Positions 19,026 to 28,722 of a DNA stretch of 64,000 bases are shown one piece after another. The stretch is from Labilibaculum antarcticum. Its GTDB lineage: Bacteria > Bacteroidota > Bacteroidia > Bacteroidales > Marinifilaceae. Position 1 is the first letter of the stretch. Each line of letters opens with the position of its first letter. The translations under genes were made by a program, and so were the position numbers. Under the pieces are notes generated by a model. The model was not told the origin of the DNA, did not search any database, and saw only the letters and a list, made by a program, of their open reading frames with translations. The stretch covers positions 62,001-126,000 of the forward strand of contig NZ_AP018042.1 in assembly GCF_002356295.1 (NCBI RefSeq), in the 5' to 3' direction.

Positions 19026-20645
19026 CTATTTATCCCAATACTCGTCTACAATTTTCTTAATGTGAGGGTATTTTTCATCAGTATCACCAATTTCTTCACG
19101 TTGCTGCTTCAACTTCACCTTCATCATTTTCTTCACCTCAGTATAGTTTGGATCATCGTATACATTATTCATCTCCTTTGGATCTTTTTTCAAATCGTAC
19201 AATTCCCATGCTGGTGGTGTATGTCTGGTAAAATCATTTCCCCAAGATTCTTTGTTCCATTCTGCATCTGGATTATCAGTATCGACCCAATACCTGCCAT
19301 AAAAGAAGATCAACTTGTAATCTTTGGTTCTAATTCCAAAATGCGCAGGATTTGCATGACGGTGAGCCATGTGCATCCAATATCGGTAATAAGTAGCATC
19401 ACGCCAGTTTTTAGGTTCTTTTCCTGTCTCCAAAATAGATTTGAAACTTTTCCCTTGCATGTATTCAGGAGTCTTTCCCCCTGCCATTTCGATCAAAGTA
19501 GGAGCAAAATCTGTATTATTAATAAGAGCATCAGTTCTCTGTCCGGCCTTAATTTTAGCTGGACAATGCACAATAAAAGGCATTCTCATCGATTCCTCAT
19601 ACATCCATCGCTTATCAATGTAATCATGCTCTCCCAACATAAAACCCTGATCACCTGTATATACAATAATTGTATTTTCCCACAGACCTTCTTTCTTTAG
19701 GTAATCGAACAATCGAGCTAGGTTATCATCAACACCTTTCACACATCTTAAATACCTTTTAATGTATTCCTGATAAGTCAATTTAGTATATTCCGGATCT
19801 GGAATATTCTGATCAATTCCCATGTGCATTCCCATATTCCGAATCGTATTACGATGAGAAACCGATGATCCGATGATATGAATTAAAGAATCATTAACTC
19901 CACGGGTAGCAACAGATCCATTATTTTCATTATCATATAAGCTTGAAGGCTCTGGCATGAATGTGTCTTCTAGATAATCGGCATATCTTGGCGCAAACTC
20001 AAACATATCATGAGGCGCTTTATAATGGTGCATCAAAAAGAATGGCTTCGTTTTATCTCTATTCTTTAAATAATCCAATGTAATATCTGTAATCACATCC
20101 GAACTGTAGCCTTCTGTTTTGATCGTTTTCGTTTGCTTAGTTATAGGAAACTCATATTTCATACCTTTTTCAATAAATACAGGATTGAAATATTCCCCTT
20201 GTCCCCCATGGCCAACAAGTACTTTATAATAATCAAAAGAAGCAGGCTCATCATGCAAGTGCCACTTACCAATCATTGCAGTTTCATAGCCCATCTTTTT
20301 CATCTCTTGGGGTAAATACTGTCTATCACCAATTTCACCCTCTAAATCGATTACACCATTCACATTACTATATTGTCCTGTAATAATGCAAGCTCTACTC
20401 GGGGTACAAATAGAATTCGTCACATAGCAATTATCGAAAACAATTCCCTCATTGGCAAATTCATCAATTGTTGGAGTTGGATTAAGAGATGCAAAACGAC
20501 TGCCATAAATACCAAATCCTTGTGTGGTATGATCATCCGACATGATGTAAATGATGTTTGGCTTTTGCTCTTCTTTTTGTACAGAGCATGAGGTGAAAAA
20601 CAGCCCCAACAAGGCCATCGAGATTCCCAATAGATTCCGTTTCAT
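19026..20645 (-). CDS. S1-family sulfatase lipoprotein, Cys-type
   Basis: 539 residues; lipobox LFFTSC (Cys20). Metal-site start IIYIMSDDHTTQ and formylglycine motif C80-T-P-S-R84 in TNSICTPSRACIITGQYS. Other S1 elements: MIGKWHLHDEP, HHYKAPHD, TGDQGFMLGEHDY, MYEESMRMPFIV. The SDDH...TNSICxPSR...YEESxRxP pattern is shared with the sulfatase at 38940-40478 and with enzymes acting on 6-O-sulfated sugars (S1_11-like), which include a porphyran L-galactose-6-sulfatase. That subfamily call is by eye. It is transcribed divergently from the sulfatase cluster at 21108. Confidence 0.92.
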   Translation of the reverse strand: MKRNLLGISMALLGLFFTSCSVQKEEQKPNIIYIMSDDHTTQGFGIYGSRFASLNPTPTIDEFANEGIVFDNCYVTNSICTPSRACIITGQYSNVNGVIDLEGEIGDRQYLPQEMKKMGYETAMIGKWHLHDEPASFDYYKVLVGHGGQGEYFNPVFIEKGMKYEFPITKQTKTIKTEGYSSDVITDITLDYLKNRDKTKPFFLMHHYKAPHDMFEFAPRYADYLEDTFMPEPSSLYDNENNGSVATRGVNDSLIHIIGSSVSHRNTIRNMGMHMGIDQNIPDPEYTKLTYQEYIKRYLRCVKGVDDNLARLFDYLKKEGLWENTIIVYTGDQGFMLGEHDYIDKRWMYEESMRMPFIVHCPAKIKAGQRTDALINNTDFAPTLIEMAGGKTPEYMQGKSFKSILETGKEPKNWRDATYYRYWMHMAHRHANPAHFGIRTKDYKLIFFYGRYWVDTDNPDAEWNKESWGNDFTRHTPPAWELYDLKKDPKEMNNVYDDPNYTEVKKMMKVKLKQQREEIGDTDEKYPHIKKIVDEYWDK

Positions 20646-20821
20646 TGTTTTTTTATTTTCGGTTACATGTATAGTAGAAAGAGTTTTATCACTCCGCCTT
20701 TTACGTCTCGTTAATTTCTAGACGAAACTATGTTTTTGCTGTTCTTCTTTCGTTCAATTTATCAATCAATAAAAATAACACATATCAGGCTATAATGTGG
20801 ATATAAATAACAGAACAAAGA

Positions 20822-20827
20822 GGGGGG
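20822..20827 (-). promoter_or_regulatory. C6 box upstream of sulfatase (19026-20645)
   Basis: Coding strand TTTTCCCCCCTCTTTGTTC, ending 177 bp before the start codon. Confidence 0.42.
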
Positions 20828-20963
20828 AAAATCGTTTTTGCAATTAAAATTATGGTTTAGAAGGAGTATTTTCAAGATTGCGCCGAATTAGTAGCTCTCT
20901 TTTTTCTTATTCCAAACTATAAAAAAATTAAATGTAAAGTTTAATGTATAGTTACACATTGAG

Positions 20964-20969
20964 CCCCCC
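20964..20969 (+). promoter_or_regulatory. C6 box upstream of the 21108-30552 cluster
   Basis: Reads GAGCCCCCCTAATTAAACC, ending 139 bp before the first sulfatase start. Nearly identical in its core to the box at 57050. Confidence 0.45.
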
Positions 20970-21107
20970 TAATTAAACCTAAAACAACCCCAGACTTTCC
21001 CCGCTTAAGACTTAAATTTGTAATATCTATTTAAAATAGTCGCTGTTGTAATTTTATTTCAAAATTCAGATCGTATTACTTCAAAAAAACATAAAACAAA
21101 ACTTGAC

Positions 21108-22511
21108 ATGAAAAAAACCGTACTCGCTATTTCCTTAGCACTACTTTCCTTATCAGGATTTTCGCAAAAAACAGAGAAACCAAATGTAATAATTATCCTC
21201 TCAGATGACCAAGGATTTGGTGATGTAGGATTTAACGGCTGTACAGATATCCCGACGCCTAATTTGGATCAATTAGCAAATAGTGGCGTTATTTTTACTC
21301 AAGGATATGCATCTCACCCATATTGTAGCCCAAGTAGAGCTGGGTTAATGACCGGACGTTATCAACAACGATTCGGACACGAAAACAACTTACCATACAC
21401 TGATGCTAAAGTGGATGACGGACTTCCTTTAAGTGAACTAATGATTTCTGAGCTTTTACAAAAAAATGATTACCAAACTTGTGCCATTGGAAAGTGGCAT
21501 TTGGGTGATTCAATTCAATTTTGGCCTAACAATAGAGGCTTTGACGACTGGTTTGGATTCTGGGGTGGTGGAATGAATTACTGGGGAGATACAGGAAATA
21601 AACCTGCAACAGCAGGAGTCTTAAGAAATGGTAAGGTTGTTCCAAGAAGTGAACTAACTTACCTTACCGATGATTTTACCAATGCGGCTGCAAATTACAT
21701 TGAGACCTACAGCAAAAAAGACAAGCCTTTCTTCATGTATCTGGCCTATAATGCACCTCATGCTCCTGTTCAGGCAACAAAACAATACACCGACAAAGTA
21801 AAACACATTGAAGATGGTAAGCGTGCTGCTTATGCCGCGATGGTTGTAGGAATGGATGCCGGAATTGGAAAAGTAATTGCCAAATTAAAAGAAACAGGTG
21901 AATATGATAATACATTGATTTTCTTTTACAGCGATAATGGTGGTCATCTTGGTGGTGCTAGCAGTGCTCCTTACCGTGGACACAAAGGAATGTTGTTTGA
22001 AGGAGGTATTCATATCCCTTTTCTTGTTTCATGGCCTGGTAAAGTAGAAGCAAACAAAAAATACACCAAAACCATATCAGCTTTAGACATTTACCCAACT
22101 ATATTGGCGGCTACAGGAGTTAAATATCCAGATCCAAAAAAATTAGATGGTGTAGATCTTATGCCTTATTTGAATGGTAAAAACAAAAAAGCACCACACA
22201 AGGTATTGTTCTGGAGGTATTCTGACGGTGCTGGATATGCTGTTCGTAAAGGAAAATACAAAATGGTAATGTCAGGATATAAAAAAGAATTCTTTTTATT
22301 CGACATTAAAAATGATCCTTACGAACACACAAACTTAAGTTTGGAGCTTCCTGAAAAGTTGGAAGAACTGAAAGGTTTATATGCAGAATGGGACAAAGAG
22401 ACTGTGCCTGCATTGTGGCAGGATCCACATGCTCAAAATCTTTCGAAAGAAGAGAAAAAAAGACAGGATTACATTGATGCAGCAACAAGAGGAGAAGGCA
22501 AATTTAAGTAG
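21108..22511 (+). CDS. S1-family sulfatase, Cys-type
   Basis: 467 residues, signal peptide to about GFSQ. Metal-site start NVIIILSDDQGFGDVGFNG, formylglycine motif C73-S-P-S-R77 in PYCSPSRAGLMTGRYQQRFG, then AIGKWHLGD, YNAPHAPV and FYSDNGGHLGG. This is the arylsulfatase-A-like arrangement (DDQGFGDVG, SDNGG), different from the SDDH type at 19026, so it probably acts at another sulfate position. It is the first gene of a plus-strand cluster (sulfatase x3, GH2, GH86) with a C box upstream. An imperfect hairpin (GCAACAAG...CTTGTTGC, 22532-22572) follows. Confidence 0.93.
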   Translation: MKKTVLAISLALLSLSGFSQKTEKPNVIIILSDDQGFGDVGFNGCTDIPTPNLDQLANSGVIFTQGYASHPYCSPSRAGLMTGRYQQRFGHENNLPYTDAKVDDGLPLSELMISELLQKNDYQTCAIGKWHLGDSIQFWPNNRGFDDWFGFWGGGMNYWGDTGNKPATAGVLRNGKVVPRSELTYLTDDFTNAAANYIETYSKKDKPFFMYLAYNAPHAPVQATKQYTDKVKHIEDGKRAAYAAMVVGMDAGIGKVIAKLKETGEYDNTLIFFYSDNGGHLGGASSAPYRGHKGMLFEGGIHIPFLVSWPGKVEANKKYTKTISALDIYPTILAATGVKYPDPKKLDGVDLMPYLNGKNKKAPHKVLFWRYSDGAGYAVRKGKYKMVMSGYKKEFFLFDIKNDPYEHTNLSLELPEKLEELKGLYAEWDKETVPALWQDPHAQNLSKEEKKRQDYIDAATRGEGKFK

Positions 22512-22622
22512 CCCAAAAATTTAATGAATTTGCAACAAGAGATACCTATTCAACATATTTATCCCTTGTTGCTCTTTGTTATAAATAAAATCGATATTTA
22601 ATTTTCAGCTTTAAATACTACC

Positions 22623-24155
22623 ATGAAAAAATATTTCCTGATTGCTGGCTTATTTATACTTACAACCAGTTTGTTCGCCACAAATCCTCCAAATGTAATT
22701 GTTGTTTTAGCCGATGATCTTGGTTTGGGTGATGTATCGCACTATCGTAGGATGCACTCTGATAATATTATTCTTGAAACACCAAATATCGATAAACTTG
22801 CTAATGCAGGAGTTGTATTTACAAACGCTCATGCACCGGCAGCGCTTTGTGCTCCATCGCGTTACGGAATAATGACAGGTAATAGTTGTTACCGTAGCCC
22901 GAAACCATGGGGAGTCTGGGGAGCTTACGAACAATCTCCAATTAAAGAAAATCAGCTAACTCTTGGCAAACTAATGAAACAGGCAGGATACCATACTGCA
23001 TTTTTAGGCAAGTGGCATTTGGGTGGCGATTATCATCGCAAAGATGATGCGAACACGATTTACAGAGGTCCGCGTTACAAACCCCAATTGGATGTTGATA
23101 TCACAAAAATAGTTGGTGGTGGACCTGTTCAGAATGGTTTTGACTACAGTCTTACCTTTCCTGCTGGAATACAAGATGTTCCTTATGCTGTTTACGAAAA
23201 TGGTGATTGGATGCCATTAGCAGACGATTCCAAAATCACCTATATCTCTAAGGATAACATGTCTAAAATCGATGTGAAATTGGATAAGTCGGAAGGATTA
23301 GGGGATTCAAACTGGGATCCGCATAATATGGGACCCCTTTTGGCGCACAAAGCTGTTGATTACATCAACGAACATGCCAATAAAAAAGTGCCTTTCTTTA
23401 TGTATTACTGCTCTCAGGCTGTGCACTTGCCACACACTCCTTCGAAAGAACTAAACGGTATTAAAATTGCCGGCACTACCCCATCCAAACATATGGATAT
23501 GATTAAAGAGCTGGATGTGCAAATGGGAATGTTTGTGGAAGCTTTAAAAGCGAAAGGAATTTACGAAAATACAATTTTCATTTTCACTTCGGATAATGGA
23601 GGTTTGCTAGGAGATAAAAAAACCTTGGCTTCGGGTCATAGTCCGAGCGACATTTACCGCGGAGGAAAAAATACTCCTTTTGAAGGTGGACATAGAGTTC
23701 CTTTTATTGCAAGCTGGCCAAAAAAAATTAAAGCAAACCAGATATCAAGCGAGCCTATTTTAGGATTAGATATTATGGCAACACTTGCAGCTATAACAGA
23801 ACAAAAAATAGCTGAAGATCAAGCTTTGGACTCTTACAATCTATTACCAATTCTTGAAAATAAGAAACAAGCAGATTCTCATGCATTTTTAATGTTGCAA
23901 GGAGGAACCGGAAGAGAATTGGTTCTAATTGAAGATGATTGGAAATTAATCATCCAGATTGATAAAAAAGACAAAACGGATCAAAAACGAACTGCTATTG
24001 CTCTTTATAACCTAAATGATAATCCGACAGAAAATGAAGCTCAAAACCTCATCAAATCGGAGGCTCATCAGCAACGCATCAATACGATGTTCGATAAGTA
24101 CAATACAATTAGAAAAAATGGTGATTCTACTGGAAAAACATTATCAATAAACTAA
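22623..24155 (+). CDS. S1-family sulfatase, Cys-type
   Basis: 510 residues, signal peptide to about SLFAT. Start motif NVIVVLADDLGLGDVSHY, formylglycine site C76-A-P-S-R80 in ALCAPSRYGIMTG, LGKWHLGGDYH, and FTSDNGGLLGDKKTLASGH. The large insertion carrying FDYSLTFPAGIQDVPY distinguishes it from the preceding sulfatase. 7 bp separate it from the next sulfatase gene, so the two are surely co-transcribed. Confidence 0.93.
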   Translation: MKKYFLIAGLFILTTSLFATNPPNVIVVLADDLGLGDVSHYRRMHSDNIILETPNIDKLANAGVVFTNAHAPAALCAPSRYGIMTGNSCYRSPKPWGVWGAYEQSPIKENQLTLGKLMKQAGYHTAFLGKWHLGGDYHRKDDANTIYRGPRYKPQLDVDITKIVGGGPVQNGFDYSLTFPAGIQDVPYAVYENGDWMPLADDSKITYISKDNMSKIDVKLDKSEGLGDSNWDPHNMGPLLAHKAVDYINEHANKKVPFFMYYCSQAVHLPHTPSKELNGIKIAGTTPSKHMDMIKELDVQMGMFVEALKAKGIYENTIFIFTSDNGGLLGDKKTLASGHSPSDIYRGGKNTPFEGGHRVPFIASWPKKIKANQISSEPILGLDIMATLAAITEQKIAEDQALDSYNLLPILENKKQADSHAFLMLQGGTGRELVLIEDDWKLIIQIDKKDKTDQKRTAIALYNLNDNPTENEAQNLIKSEAHQQRINTMFDKYNTIRKNGDSTGKTLSIN

Positions 24156-24162
24156 TAAACCA

Positions 24163-26025
24163 ATGAAATATCTTAACCTGACAGCTGGTCTTCTATCTCT
24201 ATTTGCGGTTCAAACCTCATGTAGTGTAGAAAAGCCAGTTATTGATCATCCAAATATTGTTTGGATCGTATCAGAAGACAACTCGAAACACTACATGAGC
24301 CTATTTGATGAAAATGGTGTTGAAACTCCAAATATCGAAAAGCTAGCAAATCACGGTGTAATTTTCAATCGTGCATTTTCTAATGCTGCAGTATGCAGTG
24401 CCGCTCGTTCTACGCTTATTGCGAGTTGTTATGGTCCTAGAATGGCTTCGCATTACCATCGTAAAATGGAATGCATTGCTCTTCAGGATTCGATGGAAAT
24501 GTTTCCCGCCTATCTTCGGAAAGCAGGTTATTATACCACAAACAATTCCAAAGAAGATTACAATATCATTAAGGCGGATGATGTTTGGGATAGTTCTTTG
24601 AACAAAGCCAGCTGGAGAAACAGAGAAGAAGGTCAGCCTTTTTTTCACGTTCAAAACATTGGCACAACTCACGAAGGTCATGTGCATTTCACACAAGAGC
24701 AATTTCAAACTGAGAAAACAGAATGCAATCCAGACTCCTGTTTTGTGCAACCGAATCATCCTCAAACCGAATTATTTAAATATACTAACGCCCGTTACCG
24801 AGACGACATTGTTCACATGGATACCGAAGTGGGTGAAATCGTAAATAAACTAAAAGAAGATGGTCTGCTTGAAAACACATTCATCTTCTATTACGGCGAT
24901 CATGGTGGAGTTTTACCTGGAAGTAAAGGTTATTTGTACGAAACAGGTTTGCACGTACCTCTTGTTGTTCATATCCCTGAAAAATATAAAGATCTTGTAG
25001 ACCTGGAAAAAGGGACTAAAACAGATGGCTTTGTAAGTTTTGTTGATTTTGGAGCTACTGTACTGAATCTTGCTGGTGTTGAAGTACCTAAAAACATGGA
25101 TGGAAAAGCCTTCCTTGGCAAGGGAGTTAGTAAAGAGCAATTGGAAGCCAGAGATGAGACCTACTCTTACGCAGACCGATTTGATGAGAAATATGACATG
25201 GTTAGAGCCATTCGAAAAGGGAATTTCAAATACATTAGAAATTACCAGCCGTTCAATTTCGATGGTTTGATGAATAACTATAGGTACAAGCAATTGGCTT
25301 ACCAGCAATGGAGAGATTTATATGAAGCTGGGAAATTAAACGATGTACAAGCTGCCTTTTTTAAACCAAAACAAGCTGAGGCTTTGTACGATATTGAAAA
25401 AGATCCGTTTGAGACAAACAATCTGGCTGCAGATTCAAAATACACAGCCAAATTATTGGAGCTAAGAGGTAAATTGGAAATCTGGGAAAACAGCATGCCT
25501 GATCTGTCTTTCTATCCGGAACATTACTTACTTAAAAATGCAATTAGCGATCCTGCAAGTTTTGGACAAGAACACAAAAAAGAGATTCGTGGATATCTTC
25601 ACATCGCCAACCTACAGCTTTCTGATTTTGATTCGGTTGAAAGTGAAATCAAATCTTACTTAAAGTCAAATGATCCATGGGAAAGATACTGGGCGTTACT
25701 TGTTTGTAGTAGTTTCCAGAAAAAGGATGCTAAGCTAATCGCCTTAACAAAAGAGATATCGAAGAATGATCCTGAATTGATCAATAGAGTTCGTGCAGCC
25801 GAATACTTAGCTTTAGCTAATAATGAAAATCCTGTTGAAATTATGAGCGATGCTCTTTATGAAGCCAATGATGAAGCTGAGGCATTGTTAATTCTTAACT
25901 CAATCGTTTTAATGAGAGATGGAGAACTAAACTATTCTTTTGATTTAAAACAAGATAGACTTCAAAAAAATGTTGCAGATAACAAATTGATACAGCAAAG
26001 ATTTCTTTATTTTAATAAGAAATAA
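24163..26025 (+). CDS. S1-family sulfatase with helical C-terminal extension
   Basis: 620 residues, lipobox AVQTSC (Cys20). The metal site is unusual: IVWIVSEDNSKHY (Glu-Asp instead of Asp-Asp). The formylglycine motif is C78-S-A-A-R82. YYGDHGGVLPGSKGYLYETG supplies the second half of the site. After about residue 450 an extra domain follows with HEAT-like helices (ESEIKSYLKSNDPWERYWAL, IALTKEISKND, NRVRAAEYLALANNENPVEI). That is roughly 170 residues more than a simple S1 enzyme. It is the last of three sulfatases in a row and is followed by a palindromic hairpin. Confidence 0.9.
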   Translation: MKYLNLTAGLLSLFAVQTSCSVEKPVIDHPNIVWIVSEDNSKHYMSLFDENGVETPNIEKLANHGVIFNRAFSNAAVCSAARSTLIASCYGPRMASHYHRKMECIALQDSMEMFPAYLRKAGYYTTNNSKEDYNIIKADDVWDSSLNKASWRNREEGQPFFHVQNIGTTHEGHVHFTQEQFQTEKTECNPDSCFVQPNHPQTELFKYTNARYRDDIVHMDTEVGEIVNKLKEDGLLENTFIFYYGDHGGVLPGSKGYLYETGLHVPLVVHIPEKYKDLVDLEKGTKTDGFVSFVDFGATVLNLAGVEVPKNMDGKAFLGKGVSKEQLEARDETYSYADRFDEKYDMVRAIRKGNFKYIRNYQPFNFDGLMNNYRYKQLAYQQWRDLYEAGKLNDVQAAFFKPKQAEALYDIEKDPFETNNLAADSKYTAKLLELRGKLEIWENSMPDLSFYPEHYLLKNAISDPASFGQEHKKEIRGYLHIANLQLSDFDSVESEIKSYLKSNDPWERYWALLVCSSFQKKDAKLIALTKEISKNDPELINRVRAAEYLALANNENPVEIMSDALYEANDEAEALLILNSIVLMRDGELNYSFDLKQDRLQKNVADNKLIQQRFLYFNKK

Positions 26026-26036
26026 ACAGATATTTA

Positions 26037-26071
26037 AAGTAGCTCATTCCTTAATTAAGGATGAGTTACTT
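26037..26071. terminator. Hairpin after the sulfatase cluster
   Basis: Long near-perfect palindrome (AAGTAGCTCAT-CCTT-AATT-AAGG-ATGAGTTACTT) between the sulfatase and the remnant on the other strand; only a weak T-run. Confidence 0.6.
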
Positions 26072-26232
26072 TATATCTCCAGCACATCAAATCGAACCAG
26101 CTCACAACTTATATCAGTTCGTGCCTTCCCCGACACTTCAAATAAAGCATCAAAATAAGTGGTTACTTCGGGCATACCAGCATAAAATTCTTTCAAGCAC
26201 GCATTATCGGTAAAATTACGTACTAGAAATCC
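26071..26232 (-). pseudogene. C-terminal remnant of an unrelated gene (RidA-like?)
   Basis: Fifty-three sense codons then TAA at 26073-26071 on the minus strand. The frame is closed on its other side by TGA (26235-26233), with no start codon that would give a plausible whole protein. The text looks protein-like (FTDNACLKEFYAGMPEV, FDALFEVSGKARTDIS, LVRFDVLEI). The ending vaguely resembles the ARTxxxV...LVEI end of RidA/YjgF proteins; that identification is weak. It lies between two plus-strand PUL genes, so it is probably a leftover of an insertion or rearrangement. Confidence 0.4.
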
Positions 26233-26259
26233 TCAGACTTCACCCTGAAAAATATACAA

Positions 26260-28710
26260 ATGCAAAGATTAAAAACATCAATTCTATTGGTAGCAATCAT
26301 TTTCTTAGCTGGCTGCCAAGCAAACCAGCCTAAAAACTCTAAAGATCTATTCGATTTTGGATGGAAGTTTACAAAAGGGGAAGCCATAGGTGCTGAAAAC
26401 CCTAATTTTATAGATCAAGGATGGCAAGATGTTGACTTACCACACGATTGGAGTATTGAAGGTCCTTTTAGTAAGGAAAATGCTTCTTTTTCGAGAGGTG
26501 CCTGGTTGCCTGCCGGCAAATGTGCATACCGCAAAAGCTTCGAGATTAAGAAAAACCAAAAAGATAAAAGATTTGTGATTTACTTTGAAGGAGCTTATCG
26601 AAATTCTGAGGTGTGGATTAACGGAAATTTTTTGGGGACTCGGCCTCTTGGCTACGCGTCATTTCATTACGATATGACTCCCTACATAAATTTTGGTGGC
26701 AACAATACATTAACTGTAAAACTTGACAATTCGGCGCAACCAGGTTCTCGTTGGTATACAGGAACAGGAATCTACCGTCATGTACATTTAATTACTACCG
26801 ACAAACTATACGTTCCTGTTTGGGGAAATTACATTGTCACCAATGATTGTTCTGCCAAAGAAGCTACAATCAAAATAGAAACAGAGATTAAGAATGATTA
26901 CAACGAGGAAAAAAGTATCATCGTTCGACAAACTGCATTTGATTCAAACAGTAATGAAGTAAGCAGTATCGAAACCAAAGAAAACTTAGCTGCTGGGGAA
27001 AGTAAAATCAACAAATCTACACTAAAAGTAAAAAATCCTTTGCTCTGGAATCCAACGACTCCTAACTTATACAGAATTAAAACAGAACTAATTGTAAATG
27101 GAAATGTTGCTTACGCTGAGAACACAAAAACAGGTATTCGTAAAATTGAATTTGATGCGACAAATGGATTCTTTTTAAATGGCAAAAACATCAAGCTAAA
27201 AGGGGTTTGCTTGCATCACGATGGTGGTCCATTAGGAGCTGCCGTTTATGCAAGAACGACCGAACGCCAACTAGAAATTCTTCGAGAAATGGGATGTAAT
27301 GCTGTACGTACCGCACACAATCCTTTCTCCGAAGAATTTATGAATATCTGCGACAGCATGGGCTTTTTTGTGATGAGCGAAATGTTCGACGAATGGGAAA
27401 AAGTAAAAGAACCTGCAACAACCCAAAATGGCGAAAAAATTAGAATACCAGTAAATTATTATGCCGACATATTTAAAAAATGGGCAGATAAGGACCTAAC
27501 AGATTTTGTATTGCGTGACCGTAATCATCCATCGGTTATCATGTGGAGTATCGGAAACGAAATTGACCAAATGCGCAGACCAGAAGGAGCACCAATTGGA
27601 AAGCGCTTGGCTGATATTGTTCACAAATTAGATTACCGTCCTGTAACCAACGGAGTGCATGGCTATGGTTGGGGAGTTTGGCCCGATTCAACTGCGGCTG
27701 CAACAAGCGATATTTACGGTTATAACTACATAAAAGATGATGGTTTTATTAAAGAACGCAAGTTACAACCTAATACCATGGCAATTGTTACCGAGCACGA
27801 ATCAGCTCAATCGTTTTACCCTCGAGGAACTTATTTGTATGGAGATGATAAAAAAGCATGGTGGGATAAATTAGCTTACGAACACAAAGATGCCTATGAA
27901 TGGGTAGAAGGAAGAGATATTAGAGGCGAAAGCGGTATGGATGCCTGGAAATGGGTGAAAAATCGGCCCTATGTGATGGGCATGTTTATATGGACAGGTT
28001 TCGATTATTTGGGAGAAGTTATTCCTTTCGGTTGGCCTGCTCGCTCCTCATCTTTTGCTCCTATTGATTTATGTGGATTTCCTAAGGATGGATTTTTCTT
28101 TTACCAATCACAATGGACTGATCAACCCATGGTACATATTTTTCCACATTGGAATTTAGAAGGACATGAAGGTGAAACGGTAACCGTTTACGCATATACC
28201 AACTGCGATGAAGTTGAATTATTCCAGGATGGAAAATCATTGGGGAAACAAAAAAACGACACCAAAGGCGTTGAATATCAATCGTGGGATGCTGTATATC
28301 AAGCGGGTGAACTAAAAGCCATTTCTTATATAAATGGTAATCAAGTTGCTGAAAAAACAGTAAAAACTGCAGGCGCTCCTGCCAAAATTCTTATTTCGAC
28401 ACGTAAAACTGAAATGACTGCCAATAGTCAGGATTTAATTTATGTGGAGTGTACTGTTGTAGATAAAGACGGCAACCTAGTTCCCAAAGCAGACAACAAG
28501 ATTGAATTTTCGATTGATGGTCCTGCTGTAATTGCGGGTGTTGGAAACGGAAACAACATGAGTCATGAACCATTTCAGGCAAACTATAGAAATGCTTTCA
28601 ATGGCAAGTGTCTGGCAATTATTAAGTCGACAAATACTGCAGGTGAAATAATAATCACAGCAAAATCAGTTGATTTAGAATCGGCAAACATCTCCTTATC
28701 ATCAAAATAA
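26260..28710 (+). CDS. GH2 beta-galactosidase lipoprotein
   Basis: 816 residues, lipobox IIFLAGC (Cys19). Domain order is sugar-binding jelly roll (about 30-175; DLPHDWSIEGPF), immunoglobulin-like domain, TIM barrel from about 300 (GVCLHHDGGPLGAAV), and C-terminal Ig-like domains (VECTVVDKDGNLVPKADN). The acid/base is Glu434 in WSIGNEI. The nucleophile is expected in TEHES (about 511-515). It probably removes terminal beta-D-galactose from agaran oligosaccharides. It is only 12 bp from the following GH86 gene, so exo and endo steps are co-expressed. Confidence 0.9.
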   Translation: MQRLKTSILLVAIIFLAGCQANQPKNSKDLFDFGWKFTKGEAIGAENPNFIDQGWQDVDLPHDWSIEGPFSKENASFSRGAWLPAGKCAYRKSFEIKKNQKDKRFVIYFEGAYRNSEVWINGNFLGTRPLGYASFHYDMTPYINFGGNNTLTVKLDNSAQPGSRWYTGTGIYRHVHLITTDKLYVPVWGNYIVTNDCSAKEATIKIETEIKNDYNEEKSIIVRQTAFDSNSNEVSSIETKENLAAGESKINKSTLKVKNPLLWNPTTPNLYRIKTELIVNGNVAYAENTKTGIRKIEFDATNGFFLNGKNIKLKGVCLHHDGGPLGAAVYARTTERQLEILREMGCNAVRTAHNPFSEEFMNICDSMGFFVMSEMFDEWEKVKEPATTQNGEKIRIPVNYYADIFKKWADKDLTDFVLRDRNHPSVIMWSIGNEIDQMRRPEGAPIGKRLADIVHKLDYRPVTNGVHGYGWGVWPDSTAAATSDIYGYNYIKDDGFIKERKLQPNTMAIVTEHESAQSFYPRGTYLYGDDKKAWWDKLAYEHKDAYEWVEGRDIRGESGMDAWKWVKNRPYVMGMFIWTGFDYLGEVIPFGWPARSSSFAPIDLCGFPKDGFFFYQSQWTDQPMVHIFPHWNLEGHEGETVTVYAYTNCDEVELFQDGKSLGKQKNDTKGVEYQSWDAVYQAGELKAISYINGNQVAEKTVKTAGAPAKILISTRKTEMTANSQDLIYVECTVVDKDGNLVPKADNKIEFSIDGPAVIAGVGNGNNMSHEPFQANYRNAFNGKCLAIIKSTNTAGEIIITAKSVDLESANISLSSK

Positions 28711-28722
28711 GATTATTATAAA

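Larger units (their letters stand above)
20646..21107. promoter_or_regulatory. Divergent promoter region between two sulfatase units
   Basis: 462 bp without a gene, between a minus-strand sulfatase and a plus-strand five-gene cluster. It carries two C boxes of opposite polarity, one facing each gene, 136 bp apart. No other motif recognised. Confidence 0.55.
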
